Source: Flavobacteriales bacterium (GTDB lineage: Bacteria; Bacteroidota; Bacteroidia; Flavobacteriales_F; PHOS-HE28). From it: 64,000 nt of DNA. Shown here one piece after another: positions 36,452-44,433 of this stretch. A model generated the notes under the pieces. The model was not told where the DNA came from and made no database searches. It saw nothing but the letters and a program-made list of their open reading frames with translations. Within the stretch, counting starts at the first letter, position 1. Each line of letters opens with the position of its first letter. A program made the position numbers and the translations under genes. The stretch lies in contig JADJVC010000034.1 in assembly GCA_016710685.1 (NCBI GenBank), positions 322,388 to 386,387 on the forward strand, in the 5' to 3' direction.

Positions 36452-37763
36452 CGCAGTTCGGGCATACATGCGCAAACACGGGCCGCCGCCCGGCGGATCG
36501 GTGCACGTGGGCGTGAGCGGTGGCATGGACAGCATGTTGCTCGTGCATGTGCTGCGGGAGCTCGGTCACAAACTCTCCATCCTGCATGTGGACCACGGAT
36601 TGCGCGGCGCGGAAAGCGACGGCGACCGGGCCTTTGTGGAAGCATTCGCGCGTGATGCTGGAATTCCCTTCGCCGCCGTGGAGGCTGATGTACGCGGGCG
36701 GCATGCGGAAGGCGGTACGTCCATGCAAATGGCCGCACGCGAGTTGCGTTATACTGCTTTCCGCGACGTGTTGGCCAACGGCGGCGTGCTGGCTTTAGCG
36801 CACCACCGCGACGATGCCGTGGAAACGTTACTGCTGAATTTGATGCGTGGAACAGGCCCTTCGGGCTTGACGGGCATCCCGCAGGAAACGCCACTGGGCG
36901 CGGGGAAGATCATTCGACCGTTGCTGGGAATTGGTCGCGCGGAAATCGCCGCGTACGCTGCGGAAAACAACATCCCCTTCCGCGAGGACAGCAGCAACAG
37001 CGACCCGAAATACATGCGGAACCGCATGCGTCATGAAGTGCTGCCGTTGGTGGAAGAACTTCGCCCCGGCGCAATTCGCACCATGGGTCGTTCGCTGGCT
37101 GTACTGCGCGAAATGGTTGATCTGGAAAGGACCGCAACGGGCGAGAAGATCGCCCGGCTCACTGTCGATGGGGACGGCAACTTGTACATCCCGTTTACGG
37201 ATCTGGTAGACGGGAAAGCCCCGCTGCTCTTATTGGGTGCGATTTTTTCAGATGAAGCACATCATCCCGACGAGTTGGCGCAATTGCTTGAAGCTGTCCA
37301 TGCGCGTTCAGTAGGCGCAAAGTTTTTTTTCGGGGGAAGGGAAGTGATCGTGGAACGCGACCATGTGCTGGTGTTGAAGGCCGGTTGGGCCGAAGAAGCC
37401 AAGCCGATCAGCATTTCCGTATCCGCAGGAAGCGAGAGGAGTTATTCCTGGGGCACAGTGCCACCAGCGGAAGTTGACCTCGGCACCGGAATGCGTACCG
37501 CGTGGTTGGATGCTGACAAGCTGCAGTTCCCGCTAACGCTGCGCGCGTGGCAAAAAGGCGATCGCATGCGGACCGTCGGCGCGCCCGGCAGCAAGCTCAT
37601 CAGCGACATCCTTACCGACGCGAAAGTGCCCAACCATTATCGGGCTGCGGTGCACGTGCTGCTCAGCGGCGAAGAGATCGCTTGGCTAGTTGGCTACCGC
37701 ATCGGCGAGGGTTTTCAGGCAGGCGAGTCCCCAAAGAGCGTGTTCCGCGTCGAGGCCGGTTGA
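36444..37763 (+). CDS. tilS: tRNA(Ile)-lysidine synthetase
   Basis: This 439-residue enzyme attaches lysine to C34 of the minor tRNA-Ile(CAU), changing both codon and amino-acid identity. The PP-loop SGGMDS is at 25-30. Conserved HVDHGLRG, LALAHHRDDAVETLLLNLMRGTG and EDSSNSDPKYMRNRMRHEV follow. The C-terminal TilS domain shows RAWQKGDRMRTVGAPGSKLI. ATG 36444 lies inside the last codons of pabB, so the two are probably co-translated. Confidence 0.95.
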   Translation: MRNAVRAYMRKHGPPPGGSVHVGVSGGMDSMLLVHVLRELGHKLSILHVDHGLRGAESDGDRAFVEAFARDAGIPFAAVEADVRGRHAEGGTSMQMAARELRYTAFRDVLANGGVLALAHHRDDAVETLLLNLMRGTGPSGLTGIPQETPLGAGKIIRPLLGIGRAEIAAYAAENNIPFREDSSNSDPKYMRNRMRHEVLPLVEELRPGAIRTMGRSLAVLREMVDLERTATGEKIARLTVDGDGNLYIPFTDLVDGKAPLLLLGAIFSDEAHHPDELAQLLEAVHARSVGAKFFFGGREVIVERDHVLVLKAGWAEEAKPISISVSAGSERSYSWGTVPPAEVDLGTGMRTAWLDADKLQFPLTLRAWQKGDRMRTVGAPGSKLISDILTDAKVPNHYRAAVHVLLSGEEIAWLVGYRIGEGFQAGESPKSVFRVEAG

Positions 37764-37812
37764 ACCATCCGGAGCTGCATCAATACATTTCGCCCCCACA
37801 GAACCCCAAGTC

Positions 37813-38103
37813 ATGTTGCCAAGCCAAGCCGTGGAAGTCCAAAAAGAACAAGTGCCGCAGCTCCATTTTCCCAACAGCCCTGTGCTATTGGACGTGGAGC
37901 ACCGCATGGCACTGGACCGCAAGATGCGCAAGGCCTTGTCCTTGGGCAACAACGAACACAGCAAGTGCCGCATCCTCTTCAAGGATGAAGAAGGTCTGAA
38001 GTTCGTGGAAACCACCGTGTGGTCCTACGACGGGGAGCACATCGTGCTGAAAGCCGGGGTTACCGTGCCATTCCAGCGTGTTATCGACGTGCAAGTGCTG
38101 TAG
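37813..38103 (+). CDS. Conserved small hypothetical protein (96 residues)
   Basis: The sequence is soluble, with no signal or membrane segment. It has a central HRMALDRKMRKALSLGNNEH helix-like region, followed by alternating beta strands (KCRILFKDEEG, KFVETTVWSYDGEHIVLKAG, PFQRVIDVQVL). This pattern resembles a small beta-barrel or DUF-type RNA/nucleotide-binding fold, but I do not recognise the family. It lies 49 bases after tilS on the same strand and 73 bases before the DsbD-like gene. ATG 37813 was selected because the upstream extension reads through the tilS end. Confidence 0.7.
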   Translation: MLPSQAVEVQKEQVPQLHFPNSPVLLDVEHRMALDRKMRKALSLGNNEHSKCRILFKDEEGLKFVETTVWSYDGEHIVLKAGVTVPFQRVIDVQVL

Positions 38104-38163
38104 AAGCGGCACAGGAATACGAGGATCGCCGGCTTTTCGCGCCATTACGCGAGACTTGCTGCC

Positions 38164-38171
38164 TATTTTTG
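38164..38171 (+). promoter_or_regulatory. -7 promoter box TATTTTTG before the DsbD-like pair
   Basis: TATTTTTG matches TAnnTTTG and ends 5 bases before the ATG at 38177, predicting a nearly leaderless mRNA. Confidence 0.45.
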
Positions 38172-38176
38172 GCGGA

Positions 38177-38647
38177 ATGGCCACTTCCTTGCAGAAAGTC
38201 GTACTGAATTTCGCGTTTTTCATGGCAGCAATGCCCGTGCTGGCAGGTGGCCCGGTATCCTGGACCGCCAAGGCCGTGCCCGCCTCCAATGGCGATGTGG
38301 TGGTGGAGATCACCGCAGCTTGCGAAAGCGGTTGGCACATCTACGCGCTGCACCTGGAGCGTGAGGACGGTCCCATTCCGACGAGCATCCGCATTACTCC
38401 GGACCGACAGTTTTACGTTGTGGACAGCCTGAAGGCGCCAGCCCCGGATGTCGCGTACGATCCCAACTTCGCCATGGAATTAGGCACGTATTCGGATACC
38501 GTCATCTTCACTTCTGTGCTGCATCGGCAGGGCAAAGCCGCGTTCAAGATCTCGGGGGAAGTGGAGTACATGTGCTGCAACGACAAGACATGCCTGCCAC
38601 CTCGCACCGAGCCGTTCACCGTTGAAGTGCCAGCCAAAGAAAAATGA
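38177..38647 (+). CDS. Periplasmic DsbD-alpha-like domain protein
   Basis: This 156-residue exported protein (signal peptide ending PVLAGG) consists of one DsbD N-terminal-like immunoglobulin domain. It has ESGWHIYALHLEREDGPIPT and a Cys-Cys-Asn-Asp-Lys-Thr-Cys motif near the C-terminus (EVEYMCCNDKTCLPP). That motif corresponds to the redox Cys pair of the domain. It overlaps dsbD by 4 bases. The encoded domain is homologous to the two N-terminal copies in that protein, so it probably accepts electrons from the DsbD membrane part and passes them to periplasmic substrates (inference). Confidence 0.85.
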   Translation: MATSLQKVVLNFAFFMAAMPVLAGGPVSWTAKAVPASNGDVVVEITAACESGWHIYALHLEREDGPIPTSIRITPDRQFYVVDSLKAPAPDVAYDPNFAMELGTYSDTVIFTSVLHRQGKAAFKISGEVEYMCCNDKTCLPPRTEPFTVEVPAKEK

Positions 38648-41139
38648 GCAGATCGTTCCTCGCCGTATTGTTCGGGCTTTGGGGTTTTAGCGCCATCGCG
38701 CAACAGCCCGGCACGCCAGCCCCCCTGGATCCCGTGAAGTGGACCATCACCGCTACGCCGCATGGTGAAGGCGCGTACGACATTGCATTCAAGGCCACGG
38801 CAGAAAGCGGCTGGCACGTGTATTCGCAGCAGAACTTCGGCGACGAAGGACCCATGCCCACCAAGTTCGGTTTCGATACGGTGCCCAGCTTCAACCTGAC
38901 TGGTTTAGCAACTGAAAGCGGCGAAAGCACGCACGAAGGCATCGACCCCATCTTCAACATGAAGGTGAAGGCCTTCAACGGTTGGGCGCTTTTCACGCAG
39001 CGCATCACCACCACCTCGCCGGACCAGCCCGTCACCGGCCGCTTCGACTTTATGACCTGCAACGACGAGGCCTGCATTTTTCCAGACCCGGTTTACTTCA
39101 GCATAGTGCCCGCCACAAATGCGGCCAGCATGGCCGGCTTGCCCTTCCCCAAAGCCGGTGTACCGGTGGCCCCTGCGCTGCTGGAAACTGTGAGATGGAA
39201 CTTGAGCACTGCCGCGCTGGACGACGGAAAATGGCGCTTGGATTTCACCGCGAAAGTGGATGATGGTTGGGCCATTTACTCGCAGGAATCCTTCGGGGAT
39301 GGGCCGATCCCGACGACAATTGAACTCGATAGTGCTGGCAACGGCACCGCAGTAGGCAAGGCTACGGAGACGGGACCCGACATGCACGAGGGCATGGACG
39401 ACATGTTCGGCATCAAAGTGCGGAAGTACAAAGGCACGGCAATTTTCAGCCAGGTAGTGGATGTAAAAGATCCCGCGCAGGCCGTGCTCGGCACCGTCCA
39501 TTTCATGACCTGCGACGACAGTAAGTGCATCTTTCCAGATCCGCTCAAGTTCAGTATTGTGCCGGCCACGGGCATTGTGGTGCTCGGCGGTAAACCTGTA
39601 CAAGCAGGCACCGGCGGCGCGGGTTGCGACCTGAAATTAGCCAAGGTGGACTTGAACAATCCGGTGCTGCGCGGCGATGCGGAAACGGTGGACAACCAAG
39701 TGCGCAGCAGCGGCTCGTTGTGGAACATCTTCTTCCTCGGCTTCATTGGCGGGCTGTTGGCGCTGCTCACCCCGTGCGTATTCCCCATGATCCCGCTCAC
39801 AGTGAGCTTCTTCACCAAAGGCAGCGATGACAAGGCGAAAGGCCTGCGGAACGCACTCACTTACGGCGCGTTCATCCTCGGCATCTACCTGCTTTTCAGC
39901 GTTCCGTTCCACCTGCTTGGTTCAGTGAACCCGGAGATCTTCAACGAGATCAGCACCAACCCGTGGCTCAACGTGTTCTTCTTCGTGATTTTCCTGGTGT
40001 TCGCCGTTTCGTTCTTCGGCTACTTCGAAATCACCCTGCCCAGCAGTTGGGTGAACAAGATGGACAGCAACGCCAGTCGCTTCGGCGGGTCCATCGGCAT
40101 TTTCTTCATGGCGCTCACACTGGCGCTGGTGTCGTTCAGCTGCACCGGTCCCATCCTTGGTTCCTTGCTCGCGGGCGCGCTCACTGCGGATGGCGGCGCA
40201 TGGCAGCTCACCGTGGGCATGGGCGCGTTCGGACTGGCGCTGGCATTGCCTTTTGCGCTCTTCGCGTTGTTCCCCGGTTGGTTGAATTCCTTGCCACGTT
40301 CCGGCAGTTGGCTGAACAGCGTAAAAGTTATTCTTGGTTTTGCAGAAGTTGCACTTGCCTTCAAATTCCTCAGCAATGCGGATCTCGTGAAGCATTGGGG
40401 ACTTGTTCGCTACGAATTGTTCATGGCCGTGTGGGTGCTCTGTGCCATCGGCGCAGCGCTCTATTTGTTTGGTAAGATCCGTTTCCCACATGATAGCCCG
40501 ATGAAAGGCCTGTCGCCGATCCGCGGAATCTTCGCTGTGTTCTTTACCGCAATGGCCGTGTACCTGTTGCTCGGTTTCCGTGTGGATAAGAGTGCGGGCA
40601 CCTTCACCACCATGAAGCTGATGAGCGGCTTGGCGCCCCCCGTGGGCTACAGCTGGTTCTTGCCCAAGGATTGCCCCAACGGTTTGGACTGCTACCACGA
40701 CCTGGAAGCCGGACTGGCGCAGGCCAAAGCCACTGGAAAGCCCATCCTGCTTGACTTTACCGGTTATGCCTGCGTGAACTGCCGCAAGATGGAAGAGCAC
40801 GTGTGGCCCGTGCCCGTGGTGCAATCGAAAATTGAAAAGGAATACGTGCTCGTGTCGCTTTACGTGGATGATAAAACGGAACTCCCTGCGGCCGAGCAAC
40901 GTGACTATACCACCTGCACCGGCCAGCAAAAGCGCTTGGTTACCAAAGGCAACAAGTGGAGTACGTTACAAACGGAAACCTTCATCAACAACAGCCAACC
41001 GTACTACGCGCTCATCAGTCCGGACGGTGTGCTGTTGACCGATCCAGTAGGCTACACGCCCGATGCACAGGACTACGGCGACTTCCTGCAACGCGGCGTT
41101 AACGCGATGAAGGAACTGAATAAGAGTGCAAGTAAGTAG
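38644..41139 (+). CDS. dsbD: Thiol:disulfide interchange protein DsbD
   Basis: This 831-residue membrane reductase moves electrons from cytoplasmic thioredoxin to the periplasm. A signal peptide comes first. Two tandem DsbD-alpha domains follow, with Cys pairs C139/C144 (MTCNDEAC) and C290/C295 (MTCDDSKC). The transmembrane beta domain is at about 360-620 (TPCVFPM with Cys378, and FSCTGPILG). The C-terminal thioredoxin-like gamma domain has CxxC at Cys710/Cys713 (YACVNCRKMEE). E. coli DsbD has only one alpha domain, so duplication plus the separate upstream copy makes three. The stop is followed directly by a GAGTC-family repeat. Confidence 0.92.
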   Translation: MSRSFLAVLFGLWGFSAIAQQPGTPAPLDPVKWTITATPHGEGAYDIAFKATAESGWHVYSQQNFGDEGPMPTKFGFDTVPSFNLTGLATESGESTHEGIDPIFNMKVKAFNGWALFTQRITTTSPDQPVTGRFDFMTCNDEACIFPDPVYFSIVPATNAASMAGLPFPKAGVPVAPALLETVRWNLSTAALDDGKWRLDFTAKVDDGWAIYSQESFGDGPIPTTIELDSAGNGTAVGKATETGPDMHEGMDDMFGIKVRKYKGTAIFSQVVDVKDPAQAVLGTVHFMTCDDSKCIFPDPLKFSIVPATGIVVLGGKPVQAGTGGAGCDLKLAKVDLNNPVLRGDAETVDNQVRSSGSLWNIFFLGFIGGLLALLTPCVFPMIPLTVSFFTKGSDDKAKGLRNALTYGAFILGIYLLFSVPFHLLGSVNPEIFNEISTNPWLNVFFFVIFLVFAVSFFGYFEITLPSSWVNKMDSNASRFGGSIGIFFMALTLALVSFSCTGPILGSLLAGALTADGGAWQLTVGMGAFGLALALPFALFALFPGWLNSLPRSGSWLNSVKVILGFAEVALAFKFLSNADLVKHWGLVRYELFMAVWVLCAIGAALYLFGKIRFPHDSPMKGLSPIRGIFAVFFTAMAVYLLLGFRVDKSAGTFTTMKLMSGLAPPVGYSWFLPKDCPNGLDCYHDLEAGLAQAKATGKPILLDFTGYACVNCRKMEEHVWPVPVVQSKIEKEYVLVSLYVDDKTELPAAEQRDYTTCTGQQKRLVTKGNKWSTLQTETFINNSQPYYALISPDGVLLTDPVGYTPDAQDYGDFLQRGVNAMKELNKSASK

Positions 41140-41212
41140 TCGTGAGTCTTTAAGTCGTGAGTCTCGAGTCCGGCCATACGCGCGACTTAAGACTCCCGAC
41201 TCCCGACTTTTA
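41137..41212. repeat. GACTC/GAGTC inverted repeat at the dsbD stop
   Basis: The left arm (GTCGTGAGTCTTTAAGTCG, from 41140) and the right arm (CGACTTAAGACTCCCGAC, 41183-41200) are inverted copies with one indel. Each is built of 7-8-base GACTC words. The left arm starts immediately after the dsbD TAG. The same family occurs at 19867-19943 and 49211-49266. Confidence 0.7.
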
Positions 41213-41241
41213 AGGAAATCCTTCCCATCTTCGCGGCACGC

Positions 41242-41817
41242 ATGGCAAACGCGCACATCACGGGCCATTTCACTGAAGCGGCCGACATACTGGAACGGTT
41301 CCGTTCCGATCCTTCAAACATCGAAGCTGTTGAGCGCGCGGGCGACTTGATGGTGGCCTCGTTGAAGGCAGACGGCAAGTTGATCAGTTGCGGCAACGGC
41401 GGTAGCATGTGCGATGCGATGCACTTCGCCGAAGAACTCACGGGCAAGTTCCGCGATGACAGGCCGGCCATCGCCGCCATCAGCATTAGCGACCCGAGCC
41501 ATTTGACGTGCGTTGGCAACGACCACGGCTTTGAACAGGTCTTCGCGCGGTTCGTGCAGGCCCATGGCAAGCGCGGCGATGTGCTGCTGGCCATCAGCAC
41601 CAGCGGCAACAGTCCCAACGTGCTGCGCGCTGCGGAAGCTGCCATAAAGCAAGGCGTAAAAGTGGTGGGCCTCACCGGAAAAGATGGCGGCAAATTGGCC
41701 CCACTTTGCGACGTGGAGGTCCGTGTGCCCCACAACGGCTATGCCGATCGCGTGCAGGAAGTCCACATCAAGGTGATCCATGCGTTGATCGATCACATCG
41801 AGCGAGGGACGGAGTAA
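41242..41817 (+). CDS. gmhA: D-sedoheptulose 7-phosphate isomerase
   Basis: This 191-residue SIS-domain enzyme isomerises sedoheptulose 7-phosphate to D-glycero-D-manno-heptose 7-phosphate, the first step of heptose supply for lipopolysaccharide or S-layer glycans. GmhA features are SCGNGGSMCDAMHFAEELTG, SISTSGNSPNVLRAA (phosphate-binding Ser/Thr loop) and the C-terminal QEVHIKVIHALIDHIE, where the catalytic His lies. The length is standard. Other heptose genes are not in the window. The gene is flanked on both sides by repeat elements. Confidence 0.93.
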   Translation: MANAHITGHFTEAADILERFRSDPSNIEAVERAGDLMVASLKADGKLISCGNGGSMCDAMHFAEELTGKFRDDRPAIAAISISDPSHLTCVGNDHGFEQVFARFVQAHGKRGDVLLAISTSGNSPNVLRAAEAAIKQGVKVVGLTGKDGGKLAPLCDVEVRVPHNGYADRVQEVHIKVIHALIDHIERGTE

Positions 41818-41824
41818 TGCAAGG

Positions 41825-42012
41825 CAAACCACAGAGGCACAGAGGCACAAAAGGCCACGGGGAAAGAGGAACTGCGATGCCTATAGCCGCTGGCCCTCTA
41901 ATAGCCTCGCGATACACTCGGCATTCTTTGCGCTTCCCGCGCCCTCCGCGGTTAAACCCTTTCTGCATTCCTCCGCGCCTCCGCGCCTCTGCGGCCCTCT
42001 TCCTCTCCACCT
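41825..42012. repeat. Period-8/9 repeat pair between gmhA and yifB
   Basis: The left part (41825-41853) has CCACAGAGG, CACAGAGG, CACAAAAGG words just after the gmhA stop. The right part (about 41923-42012) has complementary CTCCGCG, CTCCGCGCC, CTCTGCGG words, with GCGGTTAAA as in the element at 3407-3457. It fills the whole 196-bp spacer, so the yifB promoter must lie inside or beyond it. Confidence 0.65.
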
Positions 42013-42013
42013 C

Positions 42014-43552
42014 ATGATTGTCAAAAACTTCGGTTGTGCGGTCTTTGGGGTGGACGCCACCATCATTACCGTGGAAACGAACATTGCATCGGGCCTGAAG
42101 TTCTTCATGGTGGGCCTACCGGACAATGCGGTAAAGGAGAGCCACCAGCGGGTCAGTGCGGCCATCAGTAACATCGGCTTCCACATGCCGCGCGGCCGGG
42201 AGATCACTGTAAACCTGGCGCCAGCGGACATTCGCAAGGAAGGAACAGCTTACGACCTGCCCATTGCGTTGGGCATTTTAGCGGCCAGCGGTCAATTGGA
42301 AACGAGTCGATTCGCGGACTTGGTGGTGATGGGGGAACTATCGCTCGATGGCGAAGTACGGCCGATCAAAGGCGCGTTGCCCATTGCATTGGAGGCGAAA
42401 AAGAAAGGATTTAAAGGCGTGGTGGTGCCGGTGGCCAACGCGCGCGAAGCCGCCATAGTGCAGGGCATCGACGTGATCGGCGTGGAGCACCTCGGCCAAG
42501 TGGTGGACCTGTTGGAAGGCCGCATCACCATTGAGCCGACACAGATGGACATCGTGGCGGAATTCGCCGCGCACAGCAGTAATTATGCAGTGGACCTCAG
42601 CGATGTGAAAGGCCAGGAGAACATCAAGCGCGCTTTCGAGATCGCTGCGGCAGGCGGGCATAATGTGATCTTGATCGGGCCACCGGGTGCTGGCAAAACG
42701 ATGATCGCCAAGCGGCTGCCCACCATCATGCCACCGCTCAACATCGACGAGGCGTTGGAGACCACCAAGATCCACAGTGTGGCCGGCAAACTGCGCACCG
42801 ATGATTCACTGCTTAGCACTCGGCCGTTCCGCTCGCCGCACCACACCATCAGCGATGTGGCGCTGGTGGGGGGCGGCTCATTCCCACAGCCGGGCGAGAT
42901 CAGCATGGCGCACAACGGCGTGCTGTTTTTGGACGAACTTCCGGAATTCAAACGCACCGTGTTGGAAGTGATGCGCCAGCCGTTGGAAGATCGCGTGGTC
43001 ACCATCAGTCGCGCGAAATTCACCGTGGAATATCCCGCGAGCTTCATGCTGGTAGCGGCGATGAACCCGTGTCCCTGCGGCTTTTACAACCATCCTGAAC
43101 GTGATTGTGTGTGTGCGCCGGGCGTAGTGCATAAATACATCAACAAGATCAGCGGGCCGCTGTTGGACCGCATCGACATCCACATCGAGGTGACGCCGGT
43201 GGCTTTTTCGGAGCTTTCCAGCGAACGCGAAACGGAAAAAAGTGCTTCAGTGCGCGAGCGTGTGGTGCGTGCCCGCCACGTCCAAGAGCAGCGGTACAAG
43301 GGGAAAGGCATGCACAGCAATGCGCAGATCACCACGCAGCAGTTGCGCAAATACTGCCGTATCGACGAAACCGGACAGGCCTTGCTACAAAAGGCCATGG
43401 AGCGCCTCGGCCTTAGCGCGCGGGCCTACGACCGTATCCTCAAAGTTGCGCGTACCATCGCCGACCTCGCCGAAAGCACCGACATACGCACGGAGCATTT
43501 GGCGGAAGCGATCCAGTACCGCAGCTTGGACCGGGAGGGTTGGGCGAGCTGA
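42014..43552 (+). CDS. YifB/ComM family Mg-chelatase-like AAA+ ATPase
   Basis: This 512-residue ATPase has an N-terminal Lon-like fold domain (MIVKNFGCAVFGVDATIITV, FFMVGLPDNAVKESHQRV). The AAA+ core has Walker A GPPGAGKTM at about 222-230 and Walker B LFLDELPEF, and a zinc-like CPCGFYNHPERDCVC insertion follows. The C-terminal domain ends DLAESTDIRTEHLAEAIQYR. ComM is a bidirectional branch-migration helicase that extends recombination during natural transformation. YifB outside competent species has the same architecture. The protein is full length for the family. No competence genes are adjacent. Confidence 0.93.
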   Translation: MIVKNFGCAVFGVDATIITVETNIASGLKFFMVGLPDNAVKESHQRVSAAISNIGFHMPRGREITVNLAPADIRKEGTAYDLPIALGILAASGQLETSRFADLVVMGELSLDGEVRPIKGALPIALEAKKKGFKGVVVPVANAREAAIVQGIDVIGVEHLGQVVDLLEGRITIEPTQMDIVAEFAAHSSNYAVDLSDVKGQENIKRAFEIAAAGGHNVILIGPPGAGKTMIAKRLPTIMPPLNIDEALETTKIHSVAGKLRTDDSLLSTRPFRSPHHTISDVALVGGGSFPQPGEISMAHNGVLFLDELPEFKRTVLEVMRQPLEDRVVTISRAKFTVEYPASFMLVAAMNPCPCGFYNHPERDCVCAPGVVHKYINKISGPLLDRIDIHIEVTPVAFSELSSERETEKSASVRERVVRARHVQEQRYKGKGMHSNAQITTQQLRKYCRIDETGQALLQKAMERLGLSARAYDRILKVARTIADLAESTDIRTEHLAEAIQYRSLDREGWAS

Positions 43553-43619
43553 AGAGTACTACCAAATGGAATAAGGGCATTGAAACTTTCGCACCGGCAG
43601 AGCGTAACAGGCCCTGTCC

Positions 43620-44291
43620 ATGCTAAGTGTCAACCCCGTACGCATATTTGCCAGCCTTGTACTGTGCATCAGCATTAGTGCTGCGGCCTCAGCCCAACGT
43701 ACGTGGTTAGACAATGCGCTGGAGCCTTGTTCACAATCCAAAGCGGCTTTTTATTTAGAAGGCAACGGCATGGAAGGTGCGCACCACAAAGCAAAAATCT
43801 TCAACCTTGACGGTACGGTGAAAGGTGAAGGGACATTCAACGATTCCGAATACCGCATCCCCGACGGCAGCTTCACCTATTACTGGCCCAACGGCAAAGT
43901 GGAAAGTTCCGGCAAATTCCTCAACGGCAAGAAGGACGGCGTATGGAAACGCTACGACAAGTGGGGCAGTGAATTGGCCGAAAAGGTCTACGACATCAGC
44001 CACCTCGCGAACCTTGTATACACGATGGCGCAGACCATGCCGGAATATCCCGGCGGCGAAAAGGCCATGGTGCGTTACATAAAGGACGAAGTGGGCAAGG
44101 CTCCGAAGAACGCCTTGGCCACCTTCGTGGTGGAAAAAGACGGCCACATAGGTGATGTGGAGATCGTTGGTGTGGAAGATCCCTCGATGAAGGAGAAGAT
44201 CACCAACTCCATCGCTTCCGACCCCCGCTGGAAAGCCGGTGTGCAGGACGGACAACCGGTGCGCGTAAAAATGCGCGTGCCCCTTAACTAG
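43620..44291 (+). CDS. Secreted MORN-repeat protein with TonB C-terminal-like domain
   Basis: This 223-residue exported protein has a signal peptide (ending AAASAQ) and then two MORN_2-type repeats at about 60-125 (GTVKGEGTF, DGSFTYYWPNGKVESSGKF, NGKKDGVWKRYD). A TonB C-terminal-like domain covers about 138-223 (MPEYPGGEKAMVRYIKDE, then FVVEKDGHIGDVEIVGVE). This pairing is common in Bacteroidota periplasmic or outer-membrane proteins. A TonB box-binding role is not established. It is followed by a GAAA-loop hairpin at 44319-44340. Confidence 0.8.
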   Translation: MLSVNPVRIFASLVLCISISAAASAQRTWLDNALEPCSQSKAAFYLEGNGMEGAHHKAKIFNLDGTVKGEGTFNDSEYRIPDGSFTYYWPNGKVESSGKFLNGKKDGVWKRYDKWGSELAEKVYDISHLANLVYTMAQTMPEYPGGEKAMVRYIKDEVGKAPKNALATFVVEKDGHIGDVEIVGVEDPSMKEKITNSIASDPRWKAGVQDGQPVRVKMRVPLN

Positions 44292-44318
44292 AACCAACCG
44301 ACATACACCAATGCATGG

Positions 44319-44340
44319 ACGCTCCGGGAAACCGGGGCGT
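44319..44340 (+). terminator. GAAA-tetraloop hairpin after the MORN/TonB-C gene
   Basis: ACGCTCCGG (44319-44327) pairs with CCGGGGCGT (44332-44340), 9 bp with one G-T and a GAAA loop. It lies 28 bases after the stop. The following TTCGGTGTTAAGGCTGG lacks a T-run. A second small hairpin (GCACGC/GCGTGC, 44370-44386) follows. Confidence 0.55.
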
Positions 44341-44387
44341 TCGGTGTTAAGGCTGGCTTTTTGTATGATGCACGCACTCAGCGTGCC

Positions 44388-44433
44388 CATCAGCTAATCA
44401 GCTAATCTTCTTCAAATCAGCTAATCAGTTCAC
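44388..44433. repeat. Period-8 AGCTAATC direct repeats at the secA stop
   Basis: Two copies of TCAGCTAA in tandem and two more after CTTCTTCAAA lie between the convergent MORN gene and secA. The secA stop codon sits at the right edge (44430-44432). A hairpin variant of the same word is at 11831-11848. Confidence 0.65.
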
